64,000 nt of DNA from Amycolatopsis acidiphila (GTDB lineage Bacteria > Actinomycetota > Actinomycetes > Mycobacteriales > Pseudonocardiaceae). Positions 1 through 8,150 of the stretch are shown one piece after another. Where the stretch lies: contig NZ_CP090063.1 in assembly GCF_021391495.1 (NCBI RefSeq), positions 4,712,001 through 4,776,000 of the forward strand, written 5' to 3'. The translations under genes were made by a program, and so were the position numbers. Every line of letters begins with the position of its first letter. Position 1 is the first letter of the stretch. The notes below the pieces were generated by a model. It worked only from the letters and a program-made list of their open reading frames with translations. It had not been told where the DNA came from and made no database searches.

Positions 1-584
1 GGGGACACGATGATCGCGTTCACCACGCCCTGCTGCAACGCGGCCATCCGCGGGCCGTTGTCGCCGATGTAGACGACGTTGTAGTCCTTGCCGCGCACCA
101 GCCCGCTGTCCTTCATCGCGACGTTGATGGCGGTGTCCGACGCGGAGCCCGCGCTGCTGGCGGCGATCGTCTTGCCCTTGAGGTCCTTGACCGAGGTCAT
201 CCCCTTCTGGCCGTACACCTGGAAGAACATCCACGGGTACACCGCGGCCGCGATGGTGAACGGCGAGCCGGCGACGATGGCGCCCGCCATGTCCGAGACC
301 CCGGACTGCGAGAGCTGCACCGAGTTCGTGGCGAGCGCCGGCGGCGCCTTCGTGCCCGGCAACAGCACCATCGACACGTTCAGCCCGTACTTGGTGAAGA
401 TGCCGTTCTCGATCCCGAGGTACAGCGGGATGTTGGTGGCCGAGGTCGCGCCGTAGGCGATCTTGAAGTCCACCGGGCCCGCGCTCTGCCCGCTGCCGGC
501 GCCCGAGCCGCTGCTGCCCGACCCGCAGGACGCGAGCAGGACCGAGGCGAGGGCGAGAGCCGCTGCGACTGTGAAGCGTCTCAT
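1..584 (-). CDS. ABC transporter substrate-binding lipoprotein, NitT/TauT type (partial)
   Basis: The gene starts with ATG at 584 and runs off the left edge, so only about 194 N-terminal residues are visible. A hydrophobic leader ends in LLASC, a lipobox, followed by a Ser/Gly linker, which marks a membrane-anchored extracellular binding protein. The body (FKIAYGATSATNIPLYLGIENGIF, later VKDLKGKTIAASS) is typical of the NMT1/SsuA-like fold that binds small organic anions for import. It lies 27 bases downstream of an ATPase gene and after a permease gene, completing a three-gene importer. The ligand cannot be read from the sequence; the divergent aromatic-acid/CoA genes suggest a carboxylate. 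Confidence 0.85.
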   Translation of the reverse strand, partial: MRRFTVAAALALASVLLASCGSGSSGSGAGSGQSAGPVDFKIAYGATSATNIPLYLGIENGIFTKYGLNVSMVLLPGTKAPPALATNSVQLSQSGVSDMAGAIVAGSPFTIAAAVYPWMFFQVYGQKGMTSVKDLKGKTIAASSAGSASDTAINVAMKDSGLVRGKDYNVVYIGDNGPRMAALQQGVVNAIIVS

Positions 585-611
585 GGTGCTGCCTTTCGGA
601 AGGGACGGCGG

Positions 612-1409
612 CTAACCCGCCGCGGCGAAGTCGTTTCCCCCGGTTTCGATCAGCTTCCACACCCGCTGCTCCAGCTGCTGGAACTCCAGGGTGTGCTTGA
701 CGCTCAGGTCCCGCGGGCGGGGAAGGTCCACCGGGATGATCTCGCGCACCTTCGCAGGCCGCGGGCCGAACACGACGACCCGGTCGGCGAGGAACACGGC
801 CTCGCTGATCGAGTGCGTCACGAACACCGACGTCTTCGTCTGGTGCGCCCAGATCCGCAGCAGCTCGACCTGCATGAGCTCCCGGGTCTGGGCGTCCAGC
901 GCCGCGAACGGCTCGTCCATCAGCAGGATCTCCGAGTCGACGGCGAGCGCGCGGGCGAGGTTCGCCCGCTGTTTCATGCCGCCGGAGAGCTGATGCGGGT
1001 AGTACGCGGCGAACTCGGCGAGGCCGACGAGCTCGAGCAGCTCGTCCGCCCGCGCCACCCGCCGCTGCTTGCTCCAGCCGAGCACCTCCAGGCCGTACAT
1101 CACGTTCCCGGCGATCGTGCGCCACGGCAGCAGCTGCGCCGACTGGAAGACCGTCGCCCGGTCCATGCCCGGCCCGGTGATCCGCGCGCCGTCGAGCTCG
1201 AACCAGCCGCCGGCGAGCGGGAGCATCCCGCTGATCGCCGTCATGAAGGTCGTCTTCCCGCAGCCCGACGGGCCGACGATGCACAGGAACTCCCCCTCGC
1301 GCACGTCGAGGTCGATGCCGTCCACGACACGCGTGGTGCGTGCCGTGCGGCGGTCGCGGGTGGTGTAGGCGATCTGAACGTCCACAGCGGACAGTTTCGC
1401 GGTGCTCAT
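612..1409 (-). CDS. ABC transporter ATPase, NitT/TauT type
   Basis: A 265-residue cytoplasmic ATPase that powers the importer. Walker A GPSGCGKT is at about residues 46-53, the Q-loop near 89, the signature LSGGMKQ at 141-147, Walker B ILLMDEP at 161-167 and the switch His near 199. All residues needed for ATP hydrolysis are present. ATG at 1409 overlaps the permease stop by 4 bases (ATGA), so translation is coupled. Length and motifs fit the SsuB/TauB group. The substrate is undetermined. Confidence 0.93.
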   Translation of the reverse strand: MSTAKLSAVDVQIAYTTRDRRTARTTRVVDGIDLDVREGEFLCIVGPSGCGKTTFMTAISGMLPLAGGWFELDGARITGPGMDRATVFQSAQLLPWRTIAGNVMYGLEVLGWSKQRRVARADELLELVGLAEFAAYYPHQLSGGMKQRANLARALAVDSEILLMDEPFAALDAQTRELMQVELLRIWAHQTKTSVFVTHSISEAVFLADRVVVFGPRPAKVREIIPVDLPRPRDLSVKHTLEFQQLEQRVWKLIETGGNDFAAAG

Positions 1410-2272
1410 GAGTCCGAATCGACCTTCCACGCGGAGAACCGGTTCTCGATCGTGTTCAGCAGCACGACCATCACCACACCGGCCAGCGCGAGGAACACGA
1501 CGGCGAAGTAGTAGCGGTCGGTCTGGAAGATCTGACCGGTGAGGTTGAGGTAGAAGCCGACACCGGCCGAGGCGCCGTACAGCTCGCCGACGACCACCGC
1601 GATGATGCCGCGCGCCACGCCGTTCTTCAGCCCGACGACGATGTGCGGCACGCTCGCGGGCAGCGCGACCGTGCGGAACACCCGGCCGTTGCGCGCGCCG
1701 AACGTGCGTGACATCCGGATCAGCTCCGGGTCGATCGTCCGGATGCCGACGGTGGTGTTGATGACCACCGGCCACACGGCCAGCAGGTACACCACCGCGA
1801 TCTTCGACGGGATGCCGATGCCCAGCACCAGCACCAGGATCGGCACCAGCGCGACGACGGGCGTCGAGTACAGCGCCGAGATGAGCGGGTCGGTCAGCTC
1901 GCGCAGCGGCCGGTACCAGCCGCAGAGCAGGCCCGCCGGGATCCCGGTGACGACCACGAGCAGCATCCCGATGCCGAACTCCTGGGCGCTGATCCCGATG
2001 TGGTGGACGAAGTCGTCCGTGCCGAACACCGTCGGCGCGGCCTGCGCGATCCGGATGGGCGAGCTGATGTAGAGCGGGTCGATGACGCCGAACGCCGAGA
2101 TCAGCTGCCACAACAGCAACGCGGCGAGCACGCCGGCCGTGCCGAGCACGGTCTTGTGGTAACGCGCCCAGAACCCGAGCCGGGTCACGGTGACGAGGCC
2201 TGCCGGCGCCGGCCGCGGACTCGCCGCCTCGCGCATCAGCGCCGGTTCTTCCCCGGTCCGAAGTGAACTCAT
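1406..2272 (-). CDS. ABC transporter permease, NitT/TauT type
   Basis: A 288-residue inner-membrane permease of the SsuC/TauC family with about six hydrophobic segments and the cytoplasmic EAA-like loop (PELIRMSRTFGARNGRVFRTVALPASVP) that contacts the ATPase. ATG at 2272 was chosen; an open frame continues upstream to 2419, but that part (MRRTALPTW...) is not permease-like. It is first in the operon permease-ATPase-SBP. Its promoter should lie in the shared intergenic region with the IclR gene, where a 17-bp palindrome sits at 2455-2471. Confidence 0.9.
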   Translation of the reverse strand: MSSLRTGEEPALMREAASPRPAPAGLVTVTRLGFWARYHKTVLGTAGVLAALLLWQLISAFGVIDPLYISSPIRIAQAAPTVFGTDDFVHHIGISAQEFGIGMLLVVVTGIPAGLLCGWYRPLRELTDPLISALYSTPVVALVPILVLVLGIGIPSKIAVVYLLAVWPVVINTTVGIRTIDPELIRMSRTFGARNGRVFRTVALPASVPHIVVGLKNGVARGIIAVVVGELYGASAGVGFYLNLTGQIFQTDRYYFAVVFLALAGVVMVVLLNTIENRFSAWKVDSDS

Positions 2273-2454
2273 GACGGCGCAACCTCTCGAAGAGCCCGTA
2301 CGACGGTGTACATTTCCCGGCTCCGCGCAATCGTCGAGCGGGCTGAAGGAAGCGGCTCGACAAGTCCACGTGCGAAGGCCGTTCGCACGCGACCACGTGG
2401 GGAGTGCGGTCCTGCGCACTCCTCGCCACGGCCCGAACGGGGCGCCCGACTGGT

Positions 2455-2471
2455 GTTCCGTTGGGCGAAAC
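2455..2471. promoter_or_regulatory. Putative IclR operator 1
   Basis: GTTCCGTTGGGCGAAAC is an imperfect palindrome and matches the site at 2681-2697 in 15 of 17 positions. It lies on the importer side of the divergent region, about 180 bases upstream of the permease start. IclR-family proteins commonly bind palindromes of this size; assignment to the adjacent IclR gene is inference. Confidence 0.55.
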
Positions 2472-2680
2472 GTTTGTCCTGTTCAGCCGATAGCTAGATG
2501 TATACGGGATCACGTCCGGGGCAGTCAAGAAGTGATCGGACGAGTTCGCGACGGGCACGCAGCTTTCCGAGATCGCGCAGAACCTGTTTGATACCAACGA
2601 GATTCGCGGAGCCGGCTCGAGGATGCCCCTTGACATCCCGCACGGGAGCGGTGACCCTACGGGCATGGAGGCGAACAGCC

Positions 2681-2697
2681 GTTCCGTTGTACGAAAC
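2681..2697. promoter_or_regulatory. Putative IclR operator 2
   Basis: GTTCCGTTGTACGAAAC has arms GTTCCGT and ACGAAAC (6 of 7 pairs complementary) around a 3-base centre. It lies about 104 bases upstream of the IclR start and repeats the site at 2455-2471. The pair fits autoregulation plus control of the divergent importer. Confidence 0.55.
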
Positions 2698-2800
2698 AGA
2701 TCCCCGTGACTCCGAGCCGGTGCCGGAGCGCGGACGGTTGAGTGTGGGACCCGGGTGCGGGAGTGTGGAGCTCGCGCGGGCATCGGAGCTCGGAGGAACT

Positions 2801-3586
2801 GTGGTCGCAGGTGAACGTGAACCGGTCGCCAGGGCGATCGACGTGCTGTCCTGGCTCGCGGCGAACCCCAAGCCCCCGTGGAGCGTGCGGCACGTCGCCC
2901 GCGGCCTGCGGATGTCCCCGACGACCGTGCACCGGATCTTCGGCATCTTCGAAACCCGTGGCCTGCTGGAGAAGGACGGCGAGGGCGGCTACGTCGCGGG
3001 CCTGGAGCTGTACCGCATCTCGCACTCCGTGGCCGCGCAGATGTCGCCGGTGCACCTCGTCCGGCGGCACCTCGAAGCGCTGTGCGCCGAGTGCGGGGAG
3101 ACCGTGCTCCTCGGCGGCTACGACGCCAAACGGGCTCAGATGATGTTCGTCGACGTCGTGCAGGCGCCGCATCCCGTGCAGTACCTCTCGAAGCTCAACG
3201 AATGGCTCCCCCTGCACTCCGGCGCGACCGGGCTGGCGATCCTCGCCTTCCTCCCCGAGCTCGAGCGCAAGTCGATCTACGCGGCGGGGCTGGCGTCGCT
3301 GACCGACCGCACCCTGGTCACCGAGGACGACATCGAAGCCGCGCTCACCCAGGTACGGCAGCAGGGTTACGCCTGCAGCCACGGGCAGCGCACGCTCGGC
3401 GCCGTCGGCATCGCCGCCCCGGTCTTCGACGCCGCCGACCACGTCTTCGGCGACGTCTGCGTCACCATCCCCGAGCAGCGCTTCACCGAGCCGATGGCGG
3501 CCACCGTCGGCGCCGCGGTGCTCGCCACCAGCAAGATCGTCACCGAGGAGCTGCGCCGCGCGGGCTACCGGCGCGGTATCGCCTGA
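2801..3586 (+). CDS. IclR-family transcriptional regulator
   Basis: A 261-residue regulator. The N-terminal winged helix-turn-helix spans about residues 8-68 (PVARAIDVLSWLA, then MSPTTVHRIFGIFETRGLLEK), and the IclR effector domain follows at about 85-255 (GGYDAKRAQMMFVDVV, WLPLHSGATGLAILAFL). GTG at 2801 is preferred because GGAGG lies 4 bases upstream and the length then matches the family; the frame stays open to 2498 without resemblance. It probably senses the aromatic or carboxylic substrate of the downstream UbiD-thiolase-CoA-transferase genes and controls them and the divergent importer. Confidence 0.9.
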   Translation: MVAGEREPVARAIDVLSWLAANPKPPWSVRHVARGLRMSPTTVHRIFGIFETRGLLEKDGEGGYVAGLELYRISHSVAAQMSPVHLVRRHLEALCAECGETVLLGGYDAKRAQMMFVDVVQAPHPVQYLSKLNEWLPLHSGATGLAILAFLPELERKSIYAAGLASLTDRTLVTEDDIEAALTQVRQQGYACSHGQRTLGAVGIAAPVFDAADHVFGDVCVTIPEQRFTEPMAATVGAAVLATSKIVTEELRRAGYRRGIA

Positions 3587-3654
3587 CCGGACCCGCGCCC
3601 CGTCACCACGAGCGTCCGGCTTTCGCGCGCACCAGCGAGCTGGAAGGACCCGTC

Positions 3655-5112
3655 ATGCCATTCGAGGACTACCGTGCCTATCTCGACGCCGTCGAGGGAA
3701 TCGGCGAGCTGAAGCTCGTGCGCGGGGCGGACACCAAGTCCGACATCGGTCCCATCACCGAGATCACCGCCTGGTCCCCCGAGCACCCGCTCATCCTGTT
3801 CGACGACATCGCGGGCTACCCCGCGGGCTGGCGGATCGCGGCCCACTCCTTCGACTCCTACCAGCGGATGCGGCTGATCCACGGGTTCCCCGACGGTCTG
3901 CGCGGGCGGGCGCTGACGTTGTGGTGGAAGGAAAAGCTCGACAACTACGTCCCGGTGCCGCCGCGGATGGTCGACTCCGGACCGGTGCTCGACGTCGTGC
4001 AGACCGGCGACGAGGTCGACCTCACCCAGTTCCCGGCGCCGCTGTGGCACGCCGACGACGGCGGTCCCTACCTCGCCACCGGTGGCGCGTCGATCCTGCG
4101 CGACCCGGACACCGGCCGGCTCAACGTCGGCTGCTACCGGGGGATGCTCTACGACCGCAACACCCTCGGGCACCATCTGGCCGGTGGCCACAACGGCCAG
4201 GTCATCCGGGACAAGTACTTCGAGCGCGGGCAGAACTGCCCGGTGGTGATCAGCCTGGGCAACGATCCGGCGTTCACCCTGGCCGGGGCGGAGAACGTCG
4301 GCTTCGGCACCAGCGAGCTCGAGTACGGCGGCTTCCTGCGCGGCGCCCCGTTCGAGCTCGTCGAGGGCCCGCACACCGGGCTGCCGATGCCCGCGACGGC
4401 GGAAGTCGTGCTCGAAGGCGAGATCCTGCACCCCGACCACGAGGACAAGCGGCTGGAAGGCCCGTGGGGCGAAGGCGCCGGGTACTACGCCTCCGCCTTC
4501 GCGCAGCCGCCGGTCCGGGTGCACGCCTGCTACCGCCGCCACGACCCGATCGTGCTCGGCGAGCCGACCCTGCGCTTCCGCAACCGCGGTGCGGCGGGCG
4601 GGTTCGCCCAGACCGCGCGGCGCTGGCACCTGCTGGAGCGCTCCGGGCTCGAAGGCATCAGGGGCGTCGCCCAGTCCGGGCCGTACCTGGTGATCTCGGT
4701 CAAGCAGCACTACTCGGGGCACGCACTGCGGATCGCGGACTACGCCATGGCCGGGCTCGCCGACCGGCCGCCGCGCTACCTCGTCCTGGTCGACGACGAC
4801 ATCGACCCGTACAACCCGGCGCTGGTCAACTGGGCCATCAGCACCAGGGTCGACCCCGCCGCTCAGGTCCACATCGGACGCGACCGCTGGTGCAACGTGG
4901 TCAACCCCGCCGGGCTCACCCCGGCGAAGCGGGTCATCGAGGACTACACCATCGGCACCATGATCATCGACGCGTGCAAGCCGTTCCGGTGGCGGTTCGA
5001 CTGGGAGAAGATGTTCTCCCACAGCGACATCCCCGAGCAGCTGCGCGCGCAGACGGCGGAGAAGTGGGCGGACAAGCTCGGCCCCCTCATCACCGCACCC
5101 AAACCGGCCTAG
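3655..5112 (+). CDS. UbiD-family prenylated-FMN decarboxylase
   Basis: A 485-residue UbiD-family protein, a group that uses prenylated FMN for reversible decarboxylation of aromatic or unsaturated acids. The family signature NVGCYRGM (Arg at about 162) and EGPWGEGAGYY (Glu268 and Glu273) match the Arg-Glu-Glu catalytic set described for fungal Fdc1. It starts 68 bases after the IclR gene and probably shares its transcript. No UbiX-type prenyltransferase is in the window, so the cofactor must come from elsewhere. The substrate is unknown; thiolase, DUF35 and CoA-transferase genes downstream suggest decarboxylation within a CoA-ester degradation route. Confidence 0.9.
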   Translation: MPFEDYRAYLDAVEGIGELKLVRGADTKSDIGPITEITAWSPEHPLILFDDIAGYPAGWRIAAHSFDSYQRMRLIHGFPDGLRGRALTLWWKEKLDNYVPVPPRMVDSGPVLDVVQTGDEVDLTQFPAPLWHADDGGPYLATGGASILRDPDTGRLNVGCYRGMLYDRNTLGHHLAGGHNGQVIRDKYFERGQNCPVVISLGNDPAFTLAGAENVGFGTSELEYGGFLRGAPFELVEGPHTGLPMPATAEVVLEGEILHPDHEDKRLEGPWGEGAGYYASAFAQPPVRVHACYRRHDPIVLGEPTLRFRNRGAAGGFAQTARRWHLLERSGLEGIRGVAQSGPYLVISVKQHYSGHALRIADYAMAGLADRPPRYLVLVDDDIDPYNPALVNWAISTRVDPAAQVHIGRDRWCNVVNPAGLTPAKRVIEDYTIGTMIIDACKPFRWRFDWEKMFSHSDIPEQLRAQTAEKWADKLGPLITAPKPA

Positions 5113-5174
5113 AGAGTGTTCTGAAAGCGGTATGCGTAGCGGTGCGGGTAGCGGCGCCAGTTGAGTGCCCACAG

Positions 5175-5193
5175 CAAGCGGCTCCGCCGCTTG
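5175..5193. repeat. Perfect 8-bp inverted repeat, 3-base loop
   Basis: CAAGCGGC-TCC-GCCGCTTG forms a perfect hairpin in the 108-base gap between the UbiD and thiolase genes, 28 bases before the thiolase start and just ahead of its strong AGGAGG. There is no T-run, so it is not a standard terminator. It could be an mRNA processing or stabilising stem, or one copy of a dispersed palindromic repeat. Confidence 0.6.
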
Positions 5194-5220
5194 GGAAACA
5201 GAATTCAGGAGGAGTCCACA

Positions 5221-6366
5221 GTGACCACAGCAGCAGCGACGGCCATCGTCGGGGTGGGCGCGACGGAACAGGGCGAGATCCCTGGCGAGACCGGGAACCA
5301 GATCGCCGTGCGGGCCGCGGTCGAGGCCCTGCGGGACGCGGGGATCGACAAGTCCGCGATCGACGGCCTGGTGACGTGCAAGCCGCCGCGCTCGGGGGAG
5401 AACGGCGGCATCGACGAGGACATCGGCTTCCTGCTGGGCATCAACCCCGCCTTCAGCACCACCCTCGAGTACGGCGCGTGCGGCTTCTCCCTGCACATAG
5501 CCGCGATGGCCATCCAGGCCGGACTCGCCAGTACGGTGCTGCTGACCTACGGCTCGAACCAGCGCAGTGCCAAGGCGAACTTCTCCACCCCGGTCGGCGG
5601 CACCGCGGACTGGGCGGCGCTCGCGGGGTTCGTGCACGTGGCCGGTCCCGCCGCGATGGCCGCGCGCCGGCACATGGCGCTGTACGGCACGACCGAGGAA
5701 CAGCTGGGCTGGGTCTCGGTCGCGCAGCGGGAATGGGCGCTGGACAACCCGCGCGCGATCTTCCGCAAGCCGCTGACGATCGAGGACTATGTGGACAGTC
5801 CCTACCTGGTGGCGCCGCTGCGCCGGCCGGACCTGACGATGATCTCCGACGGCGGCACCGCGATCGTGCTGACCAGTGCCGGGCGGGCGCGGGACTTCGC
5901 ACCGCGGCCGGTGTACCTCGCGGCGATGGCGCAGCAGTCGGCGATGCGCAACGATCAGAACCCCGACAAGGTGATGCGGCCCTGGATCGCCGACATCGCG
6001 AAGCGGCTCTACGCCTCGGCGGGGATGCGCCCGTCGGACATGGACCTGGTGTACCTGCAGGACGCGACCTCGGTCTGGGTGCTGCAGCAGCTGGAGTGGT
6101 ACGGCTTCTGCGGGGTCGGCGAGGCAGGCCCCTTCCTGGCCGAGGGGCACACCCGGCCCGGCGGGTCGCTGCCGGTCAACACCAACGGCGGCCAGCTCTC
6201 CGAGTCCTACATGTGGAACTGGATGCACCTGTTCGAATGCGTCCGGCAGCTGCGCGGCGACTGCGGGGACCGGCAGATCGCCGGGGCCGAGGTCGCCCTG
6301 CACGCACAGACCCACGACTTCTTCAAAGGCGCGGCCACCATCCTGACGACACGGAGTGAGTCATGA
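5221..6366 (+). CDS. SCP2-type thiolase / lipid-transfer protein
   Basis: A 381-residue thiolase-fold protein of the nonspecific lipid-transfer (SCPx/Ltp) group. GTG at 5221 is supported by AGGAGG at 5207-5212 and by the N-terminus TAIVGVGATEQG, which is where the family begins. Cys87 lies in EYGACGF at the usual nucleophile region, and the C-terminal signature GGSLPVNTNGGQLSESYMWNWMHL is intact. The gene overlaps the next (DUF35) by 4 bases. In steroid side-chain degradation, Ltp proteins pair with DUF35 domains as retro-aldolases, so this one may be an aldolase or a thiolase. Confidence 0.88.
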   Translation: MTTAAATAIVGVGATEQGEIPGETGNQIAVRAAVEALRDAGIDKSAIDGLVTCKPPRSGENGGIDEDIGFLLGINPAFSTTLEYGACGFSLHIAAMAIQAGLASTVLLTYGSNQRSAKANFSTPVGGTADWAALAGFVHVAGPAAMAARRHMALYGTTEEQLGWVSVAQREWALDNPRAIFRKPLTIEDYVDSPYLVAPLRRPDLTMISDGGTAIVLTSAGRARDFAPRPVYLAAMAQQSAMRNDQNPDKVMRPWIADIAKRLYASAGMRPSDMDLVYLQDATSVWVLQQLEWYGFCGVGEAGPFLAEGHTRPGGSLPVNTNGGQLSESYMWNWMHLFECVRQLRGDCGDRQIAGAEVALHAQTHDFFKGAATILTTRSES

Positions 6367-6770
6367 GCACCTACGCCAAGCCCCTGCCCGACACGAGTGA
6401 CCCGGCGACCGCGCCGTTCTGGGCCGCGAGCCGCGAGGGCAGGCTGGTCGCACAGCAGTGCGCCCGCTGCGGCTACCTGCGCTGGCCCCCCGGCCCGGTC
6501 TGCACCGAGTGCCAGACCCCCGGCGGGGAGTGGACGGAGCTCGCCCCGAGCGGCACGCTCTACAGCTACGCCGAGTACCACCGCGCGCTCGACCCGGCGT
6601 TCAAGGAGGACATCCCCTACCGGGTCGGGCTCGTGGAGCTGGACGAGGGCCCGCGGATGTACGGCATGATGCGCGGCGAGCTGGTCACCGCCGACATCGG
6701 GAAGAAGGTGCGGGCCGTCTTCGAGCCCGCCACCCCCGAGGTCACCTTCGTGCGCTGGGAACTCGTGTGA
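6363..6770 (+). CDS. DUF35 Zn-ribbon/OB-fold protein
   Basis: A 135-residue protein with a zinc ribbon (C33, C36, C47, C50 in CARCGYLRWPPGPVCTEC) followed by an OB-fold at about residues 55-130. Proteins of this type are subunits of thiolase-like enzymes and bind acyl-CoA. ATG at 6363 overlaps the thiolase stop by 4 bases, and the stop overlaps the next start by 1 base, so stoichiometric expression with both is likely. It most likely forms a complex with the upstream thiolase. Confidence 0.9.
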   Translation: MSTYAKPLPDTSDPATAPFWAASREGRLVAQQCARCGYLRWPPGPVCTECQTPGGEWTELAPSGTLYSYAEYHRALDPAFKEDIPYRVGLVELDEGPRMYGMMRGELVTADIGKKVRAVFEPATPEVTFVRWELV

Positions 6771-8110
6771 TGACCGCCGATGGGGTCACCGGCGTGCCCG
6801 AGGGCCGTCGGCTGTCCGTCCTGGACGGTGTGCGAGTACTGGACCTGACCCGGTTCCTGGCAGGCCCGTTCGGCGCCATGGTGCTCGCGGACCTCGGCGC
6901 GGACGTGCTGAAGGTGGAGCAGCTCACCGGCGACTCGACGCGGGCGAACCCACCGTACTTCCACCAGGGCGACAGCGCCTACTTCCTGGCCATCAACCGG
7001 AACAAGCGCTCGATCGCGCTCGACATCCGCTCCCCGGAGGGCAAGCGGATCCTGCGCGAGCTGATCGCGGACTCCGATGTGGTGCTGGACAACCTGCGCG
7101 CACCGCAGCGCAAGGCGCTCGGACTGTCCTTCGAGGACATCTCGGCGGTCAACCCGAAGATCGTCAGCGTCTCGGTCACCGGGTTCGGCTCGGACGGGCC
7201 CTACGCGGACCGGCCCGCCTACGACATCATCGTCGAGGCACTGGCCGGGGTGATGAGCGTGACCGGGCCGGTCGGCGGGCCGAGCGTGCGCGCCGGGGTG
7301 CCGATCGGGGACATCACCGCCGGGTTGTACGCGGCGATCGCCGCGCTGGCGGGCCTGCAGACGGTGCGCAGCACCGGCCGCGGCACGCACCTGGACGTGG
7401 GGATGCTGGACTGCCAGGTGAGCCTGCTGTCGTACCTCGCGCAGTACTACTTCACCGGCGGGCTGGTGGCGACCCACCAGGGCCGCGAGCACGTGTCGAT
7501 CCCGACCTACAACACGTTCTCGACCAAGGACGGCACGGAGATCGTGATCGCCGCGAACACCCAGGAGCAGTGGCTGGCGCTGTGCGGCGTGCTGGGCCGC
7601 GAAGACCTCGCGGCCCAGCCGCGCTTCCGGAGCAACCCCGAGCGGCTGCGCCACCGCGACGAGCTGGTCCCGATCCTGCGGGAGGAGGTGGCGAAGTGGC
7701 ACCGCGAGGACCTCGACCGGGCGTTGGTCGAGGCCGAGGTGCCGGTGGCGCCGATCAACACGATCGACGTCGCGCTGCGCAACCCGCAGGTCCGCCACCG
7801 GGAGATGGTGGTGCGCAGCCCGCACCGCCGCGGCGGTGACTTCCTCACGATCGGGGTGCCGGTCAAGAGCCGGCAGTCCCCGGGCGCGAAGTTCCAGTCG
7901 CCACCCGCGCTGGGCGGCGACACCGTGGCGGTCCTGCACCGCCTCGGCTACAGCGACGGGGACATCGCGCGTCTGCAGGAGGCCGATGTGCTCCGCGCGG
8001 CGGCCGGCGACGCCCCCGCCGAGACCGCGCCGTCCCGCGACGGCGAGCTCGGGGACGACGGCGCGCACACCGACTCCCGCGACCTGGCGCGACCTGGTCC
8101 GCCCGAGTGA
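6770..8110 (+). CDS. CaiB/BaiF (family III) CoA-transferase
   Basis: A 446-residue family III CoA-transferase, which moves CoA between carboxylates through an aspartyl-CoA intermediate. The catalytic Asp is probably D181 in PIGDITAGLYAA, by position relative to formyl-CoA transferase GDSNTG. N-terminal VRVLDLTRFLAGPFGAMVLADLGADVLKVE is canonical. The last 40 or so residues are Asp/Glu/Pro-rich and extend beyond the family core. The ATG overlaps the DUF35 stop by one base. It probably activates the substrate or an intermediate for the thiolase/DUF35 step. Confidence 0.92.
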   Translation: MTADGVTGVPEGRRLSVLDGVRVLDLTRFLAGPFGAMVLADLGADVLKVEQLTGDSTRANPPYFHQGDSAYFLAINRNKRSIALDIRSPEGKRILRELIADSDVVLDNLRAPQRKALGLSFEDISAVNPKIVSVSVTGFGSDGPYADRPAYDIIVEALAGVMSVTGPVGGPSVRAGVPIGDITAGLYAAIAALAGLQTVRSTGRGTHLDVGMLDCQVSLLSYLAQYYFTGGLVATHQGREHVSIPTYNTFSTKDGTEIVIAANTQEQWLALCGVLGREDLAAQPRFRSNPERLRHRDELVPILREEVAKWHREDLDRALVEAEVPVAPINTIDVALRNPQVRHREMVVRSPHRRGGDFLTIGVPVKSRQSPGAKFQSPPALGGDTVAVLHRLGYSDGDIARLQEADVLRAAAGDAPAETAPSRDGELGDDGAHTDSRDLARPGPPE

Positions 8111-8150
8111 CCGGCCGAAGCTGTCGATGCCCGCGGGGATCTCGCCGAGC

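Larger units (their letters stand above)
2273..2800. other. Divergent intergenic region between ABC operon and iclR-type gene
   Basis: This 528-base stretch has no convincing gene of its own. It separates the minus-strand importer operon from the plus-strand IclR gene and must hold both promoters. The only clear structure is a pair of near-identical 17-bp imperfect palindromes, listed separately. Open frames here are high-GC shadows without family resemblance. Confidence 0.6.

Noticed and set aside
88..456. 122-residue plus-strand open frame opposite the partial SBP
   Set aside because: It is the antisense shadow of the lipoprotein gene; the minus strand has a lipobox and clear family sequence.
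2878..3654. Upstream extension of the UbiD frame
   Set aside because: It overlaps the IclR gene in another frame and is Arg/Ala/Pro-rich shadow sequence; UbiD homology begins at the ATG at 3655.
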